From positions 1 through 5,048 of the forward strand of contig JAFZNF010000093.1 of the NCBI GenBank assembly GCA_017553025.1: a stretch of 5,048 nt of DNA. Reading direction: 5' to 3'. The notes beneath the pieces are model-generated. The model saw only the letters and a program-made list of their open reading frames with translations, had not been told where the DNA came from and did no database searches. Shown piece after piece: positions 1-5,048 of this stretch. The position numbers and the translations under genes were made by a program. The stretch comes from Clostridia bacterium (GTDB taxonomy: Bacteria; Bacillota_A; Clostridia; UBA1381). Each line of letters begins with the position of its first letter. Within the stretch, counting starts at the first letter, position 1.

Positions 1-161
1 AACTCTACTTCCAGGAGGCTACAAGAAAATATATTGAAGAGGGCAAGGACTTAATCGGCAAGGGATTTGACCCAAGAAAGCTATTAGCTCCCGGTTGTGA
101 GGCTATAAAGACTATAGTTAAAGAAAAAATGGAGCTTTTCGGTTCGGTCGGAAAGGCATAA
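1..161 (+). CDS. fba: Class II fructose-bisphosphate aldolase, C-terminal end (5' partial)
   Basis: The frame beginning at base 3 reads 52 codons to a TAA at 159-161 and is open to the left edge, so only the C-terminus is present. The tail contains DPRKLLAPGCEAIK, followed by VKEKMELFGSVGKA at the very end. I recognise this ending as that of class II (zinc-dependent) fructose-1,6-bisphosphate aldolases of the Clostridia type. The family cleaves fructose 1,6-bisphosphate to dihydroxyacetone phosphate and glyceraldehyde 3-phosphate in cytoplasmic glycolysis, and runs the reverse reaction in gluconeogenesis. The metal-binding and catalytic residues lie upstream and cannot be checked here. A terminator follows 22 nt after the stop, so this is probably the last gene of its transcript. 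The identification rests on the conserved tail alone. A related class II aldolase, such as a tagatose-bisphosphate enzyme, is a less likely alternative. Confidence 0.87.
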   Translation, partial: LYFQEATRKYIEEGKDLIGKGFDPRKLLAPGCEAIKTIVKEKMELFGSVGKA

Positions 162-183
162 TAGCATCAAAACATACTAAGTG

Positions 184-215
184 CGGACTGTTTTTCGGAA
201 TAGTCCGTTTTTTTT
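184..215 (+). terminator. Intrinsic terminator after the aldolase gene
   Basis: CGGACT at 184-189 pairs with AGTCCG at 202-207. The stem extends inward through a G-U pair and two A-U pairs to about 9-10 bp, closing on a TTCG tetraloop at 194-197. A run of eight T residues (208-215) follows immediately. This is a textbook Rho-independent terminator and separates the aldolase transcript from the deacetylase gene. Confidence 0.93.
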
Positions 216-216
216 G

Positions 217-234
217 CCCATATTATAATATGGG
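217..234. promoter_or_regulatory. 18-bp perfect palindrome with an embedded -10-like hexamer
   Basis: The sequence CCCATATTATAATATGGG is identical to its own reverse complement over all 18 bases. It contains TATAAT at 224-229, a perfect match to the sigma-70/sigma-A -10 hexamer. No recognisable -35 hexamer sits 16-18 bp upstream, and there is no TGn extension. The site could be a promoter core, an operator for a dimeric repressor, or chance AT-rich symmetry. If 224-229 is a real -10 box, transcription would start near 236, only a few bases before the preferred deacetylase start at 242. That would give an almost leaderless message, and part of the ribosome-binding site would be lost. This conflict is why confidence in the promoter reading is low. 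The palindrome itself is directly visible. Confidence 0.35.
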
Positions 235-238
235 TGAT
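233..238 (+). promoter_or_regulatory. Shine-Dalgarno site that decides the deacetylase start
   Basis: GGTGAT is complementary to the AUCACC of the 16S rRNA 3' end and lies 3 nt before the ATG at 242. That is the expected register for the distal half of an AGGAGGTGAT-type site. The earlier in-frame ATG at 230 has only AT-rich palindrome sequence before it and no Shine-Dalgarno match. The start at 242 is therefore preferred. Confidence 0.6.
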
Positions 239-241
239 AAA

Positions 242-1087
242 ATGAAGCTAAAAAGGGCAGTATTTTTTTTGATTATCCTTTTTGCAGTTATAAGAACTGC
301 AGGTATCAAGGAGTCCATACCCGTCTTTAACAGTTCTGTCGGCATAAAACTGCCTGTTTTGATGTACCACAGTGTTTCAGACAAAATATCAAAAACAGGT
401 AAGTATGTTATAACTCCCGATTCATTTGAAGAGGATATCAAATATCTTAAAGAGCACGGATATAATACCGTTTCTGCAAAACAGCTTATAAAATATGTTT
501 ACTTGGGCGAAGATTTACCCGAAAATCCTATTGTACTTACCTTTGATGACGGTATGTATAATAATCTTGAATATGTTCTTCCAATCCTCGAAAAATATGA
601 CTTTTGTGCTGTTTTTTCGATTGTCGGAAGTTATACCGATGAATATACAAAAAACAATATAGTAAATCCCGATTACAGCTACCTAAGATGGTCTGATATC
701 TGCGAACTTTCGGAAAATCCTCGGATAGAGTTCGGAAACCATTCCTATGCTTTCCACTCAATTTCAAAAGTGCGCTACGGCACAAAGAAGAACAAAAATG
801 AAAGCCTTCTTGACTACATAAACGCATTTTATCAGGACACAGAAAAATTGCAGTCGGAATTTTTTGCCAGCTGCAATTTTAAGCCTGTTATATATACATA
901 TCCATTCGGAAGTTACAGTAAGGAAAGCCTTAGGGTACTCAAGAAAATGGGATTTTTAGTGACTTTCTCCTGTTTTGAAGGGGTGAACACGATAACCCGC
1001 GACGCAGACTGTCTTTTTATGCTAAAGCGTTATAACCGCGACGGCAGGATTTCTACATCGCAATTCTTTTCAAAGTTAAAGCTTTAA
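242..1087 (+). CDS. Membrane-targeted polysaccharide deacetylase (NodB/CE4 type, PgaB/IcaB-like)
   Basis: From ATG 242 the product has 281 residues; starting at ATG 230 would add four. Residues 1-17 (MKLKRAVFFLIILFAVI) form a basic and then hydrophobic segment, which is a signal peptide or single membrane anchor, so the enzyme should act outside the membrane. The catalytic domain follows. LMYHS (residues 40-44) is the first strand. TFDDG (100-104) carries the catalytic base and a metal-binding aspartate. HSYAFH (167-172) has the metal-binding pair H167 and H172, with the five-residue spacing seen in PgaB/IcaB-like deacetylases rather than the HxxxH of classical CE4 enzymes. YPFG (220-223) corresponds to the third active-site motif. 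The family removes N-acetyl groups from cell-wall or surface glycans using a divalent metal. The substrate cannot be told from sequence: peptidoglycan, poly-N-acetylglucosamine or another polymer are all possible. All catalytic motifs are present, so it is probably active. The gene stands alone, after the aldolase terminator and convergent with the hydratase gene. It looks more AT-rich than the chaperone genes to its right. Confidence 0.88.
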   Translation: MKLKRAVFFLIILFAVIRTAGIKESIPVFNSSVGIKLPVLMYHSVSDKISKTGKYVITPDSFEEDIKYLKEHGYNTVSAKQLIKYVYLGEDLPENPIVLTFDDGMYNNLEYVLPILEKYDFCAVFSIVGSYTDEYTKNNIVNPDYSYLRWSDICELSENPRIEFGNHSYAFHSISKVRYGTKKNKNESLLDYINAFYQDTEKLQSEFFASCNFKPVIYTYPFGSYSKESLRVLKKMGFLVTFSCFEGVNTITRDADCLFMLKRYNRDGRISTSQFFSKLKL

Positions 1088-1088
1088 C
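1075..1088. repeat. 14-bp perfect palindrome over the convergent stop codons
   Basis: GTTAAAGCTTTAAC is self-complementary across all 14 bases and covers the last sense codons and both stop codons of the two converging genes. As RNA it could fold only as a 5-bp, mostly A-U stem around AGCT, with no U-tract on either strand. It is not a convincing terminator. Both genes ending inside it may be partly coincidence, since the shared TTAA is palindromic anyway. Confidence 0.4.
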
Positions 1089-1641
1089 GCCTTTTATACG
1101 GCTCTTGTGCGGATTTGTAAAAATCGTTTCCATATGCGTCCAAAAGAACTGTGCAGGGAAAGTCTTCAACCCAAAGCCGTCTTATTGCCTCTGTTCCTAA
1201 GTCGGGATAAGCTATAATCTCCGCTTTTTTTATGCAATCTGCAATAAGCGCACCGCAACCGCCGACTGCGCCCAGATAAAGGCATCTGTTCCGAACAACA
1301 GCATCTTTTACGGTTTCATTTCTTCCGCCCTTGCCTATCATAATTTTAAGACCGTTATCTAATAGAAGCGGCGAATATGCGTCCATTCTCCCTGATGTAG
1401 TAGGACCGCAGGAGCCTATTACTTCATTCGGTTTGGCAGGACAAGGTCCTGCATAATAAATTGCCTGACCTTTTATGTCAAAGGGAAAGCCCTTGCCCTT
1501 TTCAAAATCTTCGCACATTCTTTTATGCGCCGCATCGCGCGCAGTGTATAAAGTGCCCGAAAGCAGGAGATTATCCCCCGCTTTTAAGCTAAGTATCTGT
1601 TCATCGCTAAGCTCTTGTAAAGATAGTTTTATATCCATCAC
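1084..1641 (-). CDS. Class I (Fe-S) fumarate/tartrate hydratase, beta subunit
   Basis: The 185-residue product matches the separate beta subunit of two-component class I hydro-lyases (TtdB-like, equivalent to the C-terminal domain of FumA). Conserved stretches are TARDAAHKR (33-41), AGPCPAKP (64-71), [12 protein letters not shown] (76-87), IGKGGRN (102-108), GAVGGCGAL (124-132) and [12 protein letters not shown] (151-162). In this family the Arg of RDxAH, the Thr and Arg of GPTTxGRM and the Lys of the xGKG segment help bind the dicarboxylate substrate. The [4Fe-4S] cluster and the rest of the active site belong to the alpha subunit. The complex interconverts fumarate and L-malate, or dehydrates L-tartrate; sequence alone does not decide which. 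No alpha gene is adjacent. The start is GTG at 1641, directly preceded in frame by TAA, or the next codon ATG at 1638. AAGGA (1655-1651) inside the end of dnaJ serves as ribosome-binding site and fits the GTG slightly better. The 4-nt overlap with dnaJ implies translational coupling. Confidence 0.92.
   Translation of the reverse strand: MMDIKLSLQELSDEQILSLKAGDNLLLSGTLYTARDAAHKRMCEDFEKGKGFPFDIKGQAIYYAGPCPAKPNEVIGSCGPTTSGRMDAYSPLLLDNGLKIMIGKGGRNETVKDAVVRNRCLYLGAVGGCGALIADCIKKAEIIAYPDLGTEAIRRLWVEDFPCTVLLDAYGNDFYKSAQEPYKRR
1638..1641 (-). promoter_or_regulatory. GTGA stop/start overlap between dnaJ and the hydratase beta gene
   Basis: On the minus strand the bases GTGA contain the GTG start of the hydratase gene and the TGA stop of dnaJ. 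The next in-frame codon, ATG at 1638-1636, also overlaps the stop by one base. With AAGGA 9 nt upstream of the GTG, either start allows terminating ribosomes to reinitiate. This supports co-transcription and coupled translation of the two genes. Confidence 0.75.
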
Positions 1642-2774
1642 TTAAAAATTTCCTTCATAGTATCTACGAAACCTTTTCTTTTCCTGTAGTTTTTCTCCTC
1701 GGTAATACCCTCAAATTGGCGCAAAAGCTCTTTTTGTTTCTGCGAAAGATTTTTTGGTGTTTCAACCTCTACTTTTACGTACTGGTCGCCCCTCCCTTTT
1801 CCTCTTATATAAGGGATACCTTTTGCGCGCAGTCTGAATACACTTCCTGTCTGCGTTTCGCTTGGTATATCATACTCGACAACTCCGCTTATTGTAGGCA
1901 CTTTAATGGTTGCTCCCAGCGCCGCCTGAACAAAGGTTATCGGCATTGTAATGTAAACATCAAATCCCTCGCGGGTAAATATCTCGTGCTTTTTAATGCG
2001 TATTGTAAGCAACAAATCCCCTGTGGGTCCGCCCTTTGTACCTGCCTCTCCTCCGCCTGAAATCTGCATTGTCTGACCGTCGTTTATACCTTGCGGAATA
2101 TCTACTTCTATGGTACGCTGACGCCTTACATTACCCGTACCGTGACAGTTTATGCAAGGCTCTTTTATAATCTTTCCGCTGCCGTGACAGTCGGGACAGG
2201 TTGTGACATTTCGCATATATCCCAAAGGCGTTCTGACCTGAGTTGTAACCTGACCGCTACCGCCGCACTTTGTGCAAGTCATAGGACTTGTTCCGGGCTT
2301 TGCGCCGCTGCCGTGACAGGCGTCACAGGGTTCTGTCTTATTTAAAGTCACCTTTTTCTTACAGCCGAACGCCGCCTCTTCAAAAGTGATTTCTATTACC
2401 TGACGTATATCTGCTCCGCGCTTGGGGCCGTTGCGGCGGGATTGACCTCCGCCAAAACCAAATCCGCCGAAAATATCGGAGAATATGTCGCCGAAATCGC
2501 CAAAGCCGTCAAAACCGCCTCCGCCTGCGCCGCCGCCAAAGTTCGGGTCAACTCCTGCGTGTCCGAATTGGTCATATCTTGCTTTTTTATCGGCGTCGGA
2601 AAGCACTTCATAAGCCTCATTTATCTCCTTGAACTTTGCCTCAGCCGTTTTATCGCCCGGGTGTAAATCGGGGTGGTATTTTTTTGCCTCTTTCCTGTAC
2701 GCTTTCTTTATATCATCAGCGGACGCACCTTTTGATACGCCCAAAACCTCATAATAATCTCTCTTATCTGCCAC
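1638..2774 (-). CDS. dnaJ: Chaperone protein DnaJ (type I Hsp40)
   Basis: The product has 378 residues, the usual length for full-length bacterial DnaJ, with all four regions in order. The J-domain covers residues 5-71 and carries the HPD tripeptide at 34-36, which triggers ATP hydrolysis by DnaK. A Gly/Phe-rich linker runs from about 76 to 111. The cysteine-rich zinc domain has four CxxCxGxG motifs at 150-157, 167-174, 193-200 and 207-214, enough for two zinc ions. The C-terminal substrate-binding and dimerisation domain follows to residue 378. In the cytoplasm it binds unfolded proteins, passes them to DnaK and stimulates the DnaK ATPase. The start is GTG at 2774-2772. An in-frame TAA directly precedes it, so no earlier start is possible, and a strong GAGGTGA site lies 6 nt upstream. 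It is 58 nt downstream of dnaK, with a GC-rich hairpin between, and overlaps the hydratase gene by 4 nt. Nothing is missing or truncated. Confidence 0.98.
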   Translation of the reverse strand: MADKRDYYEVLGVSKGASADDIKKAYRKEAKKYHPDLHPGDKTAEAKFKEINEAYEVLSDADKKARYDQFGHAGVDPNFGGGAGGGGFDGFGDFGDIFSDIFGGFGFGGGQSRRNGPKRGADIRQVIEITFEEAAFGCKKKVTLNKTEPCDACHGSGAKPGTSPMTCTKCGGSGQVTTQVRTPLGYMRNVTTCPDCHGSGKIIKEPCINCHGTGNVRRQRTIEVDIPQGINDGQTMQISGGGEAGTKGGPTGDLLLTIRIKKHEIFTREGFDVYITMPITFVQAALGATIKVPTISGVVEYDIPSETQTGSVFRLRAKGIPYIRGKGRGDQYVKVEVETPKNLSQKQKELLRQFEGITEEKNYRKRKGFVDTMKEIFK

Positions 2775-2780
2775 TTAGTT

Positions 2781-2787
2781 TCACCTC
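2781..2787 (-). promoter_or_regulatory. Strong ribosome-binding site for the GTG-started dnaJ
   Basis: Read on the minus strand, GAGGTGA ends 6 nt before GTG 2774 and is a near-full match to the 16S anti-Shine-Dalgarno sequence. It fixes the GTG start, which is bounded upstream by an in-frame TAA at 2777-2775. Confidence 0.82.
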
Positions 2788-2801
2788 ATAAATACCGACA
2801 A

Positions 2802-2825
2802 AAGGGCGGAGCCTGCTCCGCCCTT
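2802..2825 (-). terminator. GC-rich hairpin between dnaK and dnaJ (possible partial terminator)
   Basis: AAGGGCGGAGC and GCTCCGCCCTT form a perfect inverted repeat of two 11-base arms around a 2-base centre. In practice this is a 10-bp stem with a CAGG tetraloop. It begins 7 nt after the dnaK stop on the minus strand. The U-run after it is short: two Ts of the stem plus two more, then G. Termination should therefore be incomplete, consistent with read-through into dnaJ. It may attenuate transcription, protect the upstream dnaK message from 3' exonucleases, or be a processing point. The plus-strand reading has no U-tract. Confidence 0.7.
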
Positions 2826-2832
2826 GTTACGA

Positions 2833-4677
2833 TTACTTATTCTCGTCGTCGTTTACCTCGCGGTAATCCGCCTCGTAAACATTATCTCCCTGTGTATTTT
2901 GCTGTCCCCCTGCATCATTAGGGTTAAAGCCTTGTGCGCCTTGCGGATTTGCCTGCTGATAAAGTTTCTCCGAAATCTTATAGAATTTCTGTTGCAGTTC
3001 TTCTACCGATTTCTTTATCGCCTCGGTATCTGTACCCTTAAGCGCCTCTTTAACCTTGCCTATTTCCGCCTCAATTTCCGATTTCTCTGACGCATCTATC
3101 TTATCGCCAAGCTCACCCAAGGTTTTTTCGCATTGATATACCATACTTTCGGCGTTATTCCTTGTTTCAACCTCTTCTTTTCGCTTTTTATCCTCTTCTG
3201 CGTATTTCTCAGCCTCTTTTACGGCTCTGTCTATATCCTCTTCCGAAAGGTTTGAAGATGCGGTAATAGTGATTTTTTGCTCATTTCCCGTACCCATATC
3301 CTTTGCAGATACCTTAACGATACCGTTTGCGTCAATATCAAAGGTGACCTCAATCTGCGGTACGCCTCGGGGTGCCGGTGCAATTCCCGTTAAGCTAAAT
3401 CTGCCGAGAGTTTTATTATACTGCGCCATATCTCTTTCGCCTTGCAGTACGTGTACTTCAACAGAAGTCTGACCGTCTGCTGCAGTCGAGAAAATCTGCG
3501 ATTTTTTGGTAGGAATGGTCGTGTTTCTGTCTATAAGCCTTGTGAATACACCGCCCATAGTTTCGATACCGAGTGAAAGCGGAGTTACGTCTAAAAGCAG
3601 TAAATCCTTTACGTCGCCTGCCAAAACACCTGCCTGAACAGCAGCACCGACTGCGACACATTCGTCAGGGTTTATGCCCTTTGTAGGCTCCTGTCCCATT
3701 TCGTTTTTAACAGCTTCCTGAACGGCAGGTATTCTTGAAGAACCGCCGACAAGCAGAACTTTATTTATATCGCCCTTTGAAAGACCTGCATCGCTCATAG
3801 CATTTCTTATACAGGTGATAGTTTTTTGCACCAAATCAGCTGTGAGCTCATCAAATTTAGCCTTTGTAAGCGTCATATCAAGGTGTTTAGGGCCTGTTGC
3901 ATCTGCCGTAATAAACGGAAGATTGATATTTGAAGTTGTCATACCCGAAAGCTCAATTTTGGATTTTTCAGCAGCCTCTTTGAGTCTTTGCATAGCCATT
4001 TTATCGCCCGATAAGTCAACGCCTGTTTCCTTTTTGAACTCTGCTACAAGGTAGTCAATAATTCTCTGGTCAAAGTCATCTCCGCCGAGTCTTGTATCGC
4101 CGTTTGTTGAAAGAACTTCAAAAACGCCGTCGCCGATTTCAAGGATTGATACATCGAAAGTACCGCCGCCCAAGTCATAAACCATAACCTTTTGGTCGGT
4201 ATCGTTCATTCCGTATGCCAAAGCCGCCGCTGTCGGCTCGTTTATAATTCTTAAAACCTCAAGACCTGCAATTTTGCCTGCGTCCTTTGTTGCCTGACGC
4301 TGTGAATCGCTGAAATATGCAGGAACTGTGATAACTGCTTGTGTTACAGGTTCGCCAAGGTAACTTTCTGCATCATTTTTAAGTTTTGTCAAAATCATTG
4401 CGGAAATTTCCTGCGGTGTGTATGCTTTATCGTCAATTTTAACGGTATGGGTTGTGCCCATTTCACGCTTAATTGACATAACTGTGCGGTCTGCATTTGT
4501 AACAGCCTGCCTTTTTGCAACCTGACCTACTATTCTTTCGCCGTCCTTTTGGAATGCCACAACTGACGGTGTTGTTCTTGAGCCCTCAGAGTTTGCTATA
4601 ACTGTCGGGTTTCCGCCCTCTATTACCGCAACGCACGAGTTTGTCGTTCCCAAATCAATTCCGATAATTTTTCCCAT
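2833..4677 (-). CDS. dnaK: Molecular chaperone DnaK (Hsp70)
   Basis: The complete 614-residue product has every Hsp70 landmark. The ATPase domain (about 1-355) shows the phosphate-1 loop DLGTTNSCV (8-16), [11 protein letters not shown] (146-156), the phosphate-2 motif [10 protein letters not shown] (168-177) and GGSSRIP (311-317). The hydrophobic interdomain linker [13 protein letters not shown] (358-370) follows. The beta-sandwich peptide-binding domain extends to about 475 and the helical lid to about 575. The tail is rich in Gln, Gly and Asn and ends in [14 protein letters not shown]. Between about residues 70 and 90 the segment is short and lacks the insert found in proteobacterial DnaK, which marks a Gram-positive type protein. 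In the cytoplasm it binds exposed hydrophobic peptides in an ATP-controlled cycle with DnaJ and GrpE. The start is ATG 4677, with AAAGGA (4693-4688) upstream overlapping the grpE stop. The gap to grpE is 14 nt. Regulation in Firmicutes is usually by HrcA at a CIRCE operator, which would lie upstream, beyond this window. Confidence 0.99.
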   Translation of the reverse strand: MGKIIGIDLGTTNSCVAVIEGGNPTVIANSEGSRTTPSVVAFQKDGERIVGQVAKRQAVTNADRTVMSIKREMGTTHTVKIDDKAYTPQEISAMILTKLKNDAESYLGEPVTQAVITVPAYFSDSQRQATKDAGKIAGLEVLRIINEPTAAALAYGMNDTDQKVMVYDLGGGTFDVSILEIGDGVFEVLSTNGDTRLGGDDFDQRIIDYLVAEFKKETGVDLSGDKMAMQRLKEAAEKSKIELSGMTTSNINLPFITADATGPKHLDMTLTKAKFDELTADLVQKTITCIRNAMSDAGLSKGDINKVLLVGGSSRIPAVQEAVKNEMGQEPTKGINPDECVAVGAAVQAGVLAGDVKDLLLLDVTPLSLGIETMGGVFTRLIDRNTTIPTKKSQIFSTAADGQTSVEVHVLQGERDMAQYNKTLGRFSLTGIAPAPRGVPQIEVTFDIDANGIVKVSAKDMGTGNEQKITITASSNLSEEDIDRAVKEAEKYAEEDKKRKEEVETRNNAESMVYQCEKTLGELGDKIDASEKSEIEAEIGKVKEALKGTDTEAIKKSVEELQQKFYKISEKLYQQANPQGAQGFNPNDAGGQQNTQGDNVYEADYREVNDDENK

Positions 4678-4691
4678 AATAAACTCATCCT

Positions 4692-5048
4692 TTAATTTGC
4701 GACTTTAACCATTGAGTGTCTAACCACTCTGTCGTTGTCATAGATATATCCTTTAATAAATTCCTCAACTACGGTGTTTTCGGTTACCGTTTCGTCCTCA
4801 ATATGCATAACCGCATTATGCAAATTCGGATCAAATTCCTCGCCTACCGCCTTGATTTCGGAAATTTTAAGCTTCGCAAGTATATCCTGCATCTGCTTTT
4901 GTACCATTTCGACGCCGTCTTTAATGGCTTTTGCGTCCTCCGATACGGCTTCTGCCGAAAGTGCGCGCTCAAGATTGTCGAGTACGGGCAGGAAGTCCGC
5001 CACAGTATCTATCACCGCATCGGCATATCTTGCGGTTTTTTCCTTTTC
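4692..5048 (-). CDS. grpE: Nucleotide exchange factor GrpE (5' partial)
   Basis: The minus-strand frame is open to the window edge and gives 118 C-terminal residues before the TAA at 4694-4692. Given the usual GrpE length of about 180-210 residues, the N-terminal 60-90 are missing. Visible parts are the end of the long helix, including [13 protein letters not shown], then helical sequence, then the beta-domain with [16 protein letters not shown] and the family-typical ending [19 protein letters not shown]. GrpE dimers open the DnaK ATPase domain to release ADP and reload ATP. The usual ending reads RVLRPAMVKVA; here His replaces the Pro, probably a harmless variation. The GTG at 5015 is an internal valine codon and not the start, because GrpE-like sequence ([11 protein letters not shown]) continues upstream of it. 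The gene lies 14 nt before dnaK and is clearly co-transcribed. Confidence 0.96.
   Translation of the reverse strand, partial: EKEKTARYADAVIDTVADFLPVLDNLERALSAEAVSEDAKAIKDGVEMVQKQMQDILAKLKISEIKAVGEEFDPNLHNAVMHIEDETVTENTVVEEFIKGYIYDNDRVVRHSMVKVAN

Noticed and set aside
230..241. ATG at 230 as the deacetylase start, adding four residues.
   Set aside because: It lies inside the AT-rich palindrome with no Shine-Dalgarno sequence before it. The ATG at 242 has GGTGAT in correct register and starts a better signal sequence.
537..827. Minus-strand open frame of 96 codons inside the deacetylase gene.
   Set aside because: Its product resembles no family I know and it lies wholly opposite a gene with clear catalytic motifs. 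It is a shadow frame.
1075..1088. The 14-bp palindrome as a bidirectional terminator.
   Set aside because: The possible stem is five mostly A-T pairs with no U-tract on either side, too weak for intrinsic termination.
1716..2666. Several plus- and minus-strand open frames of 74-114 codons within dnaJ.
   Set aside because: They lie opposite or out of frame with a fully conserved dnaJ. Their odd composition follows from the Gly-rich and Cys-rich coding sequence on the other strand.
2824..3090. Plus-strand 88-codon frame with a very hydrophobic product, superficially a small membrane protein.
   Set aside because: It is antisense to the charged, helical end of dnaK. Codons for Glu, Lys and Asp read as hydrophobic residues on the opposite strand, which explains the composition.
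3458..4054. Short open frames of 67-79 codons inside dnaK on both strands.
   Set aside because: They are shadows of the dnaK frame with no start signals or recognisable domains.
4678..4691. A CIRCE/HrcA operator or promoter between grpE and dnaK.
   Set aside because: The gap is only 14 nt and holds no TTAGCACTC inverted repeat. The operator, if present, should be upstream of the operon and outside the window.
4692..5015. Reading grpE as a complete short gene starting at the GTG at 5015.
   Set aside because: GrpE-like helix sequence continues in frame to the window edge, and a 107-residue GrpE would lack most of its dimerisation helix. The gene is simply cut by the window.
1..5048. A previously undescribed defence, mobile or signalling system.
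   Set aside because: Every reading frame with coding character belongs to a known housekeeping or enzyme family. There are no repeat arrays, transposase genes, toxin-antitoxin pairs or RNA genes visible on either strand.

Overview
The window looks like chromosomal housekeeping DNA from a low-to-moderate GC Gram-positive bacterium, most likely a member of the Clostridia. Three things point there. The gene order grpE-dnaK-dnaJ on one strand is the core of the Firmicutes class I heat-shock operon. The DnaK lacks the roughly 24-residue insert in its ATPase domain that proteobacterial DnaK proteins carry. The aldolase tail and the two-subunit type fumarase beta chain are typical of anaerobic Firmicutes. 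I cannot name a genus.

Layout from left to right. The plus strand starts with the last 52 codons of a class II fructose-bisphosphate aldolase (ending at 161), followed by a clear intrinsic terminator (184-215). After an 18-bp perfect palindrome (217-234) comes a membrane-targeted polysaccharide deacetylase of the PgaB/IcaB-like NodB type (242-1087). Everything to the right is on the minus strand. Read in the direction of transcription it is the 3' two-thirds of grpE (5048-4692, cut by the window edge), dnaK (4677-2833), a GC-rich hairpin (2825-2802), dnaJ (2774-1638) and a gene for the beta subunit of an Fe-S class I fumarate/tartrate hydratase (1641-1084). The hydratase gene overlaps the dnaJ stop codon by 4 nt and meets the deacetylase gene tail-to-tail with another 4-nt overlap. 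There is no gene-free stretch longer than about 80 nt.

GrpE, DnaK and DnaJ form one ATP-driven folding machine: DnaJ delivers clients and stimulates ATP hydrolysis, DnaK holds them, and GrpE exchanges the nucleotide. The hairpin after dnaK could lower expression of dnaJ and the downstream hydratase gene relative to dnaK. The hydratase beta chain needs an alpha chain that carries the Fe-S cluster, and no alpha gene lies in the window, so its attachment to the chaperone operon is the most unusual point of organisation.

I found no mobile element, CRISPR array, tRNA/rRNA gene or unrecognised multi-gene system. The points worth a second look are the split fumarase gene placed behind dnaJ, the dnaK-dnaJ hairpin, the terminator-free convergent overlap, and the palindrome in front of the deacetylase.
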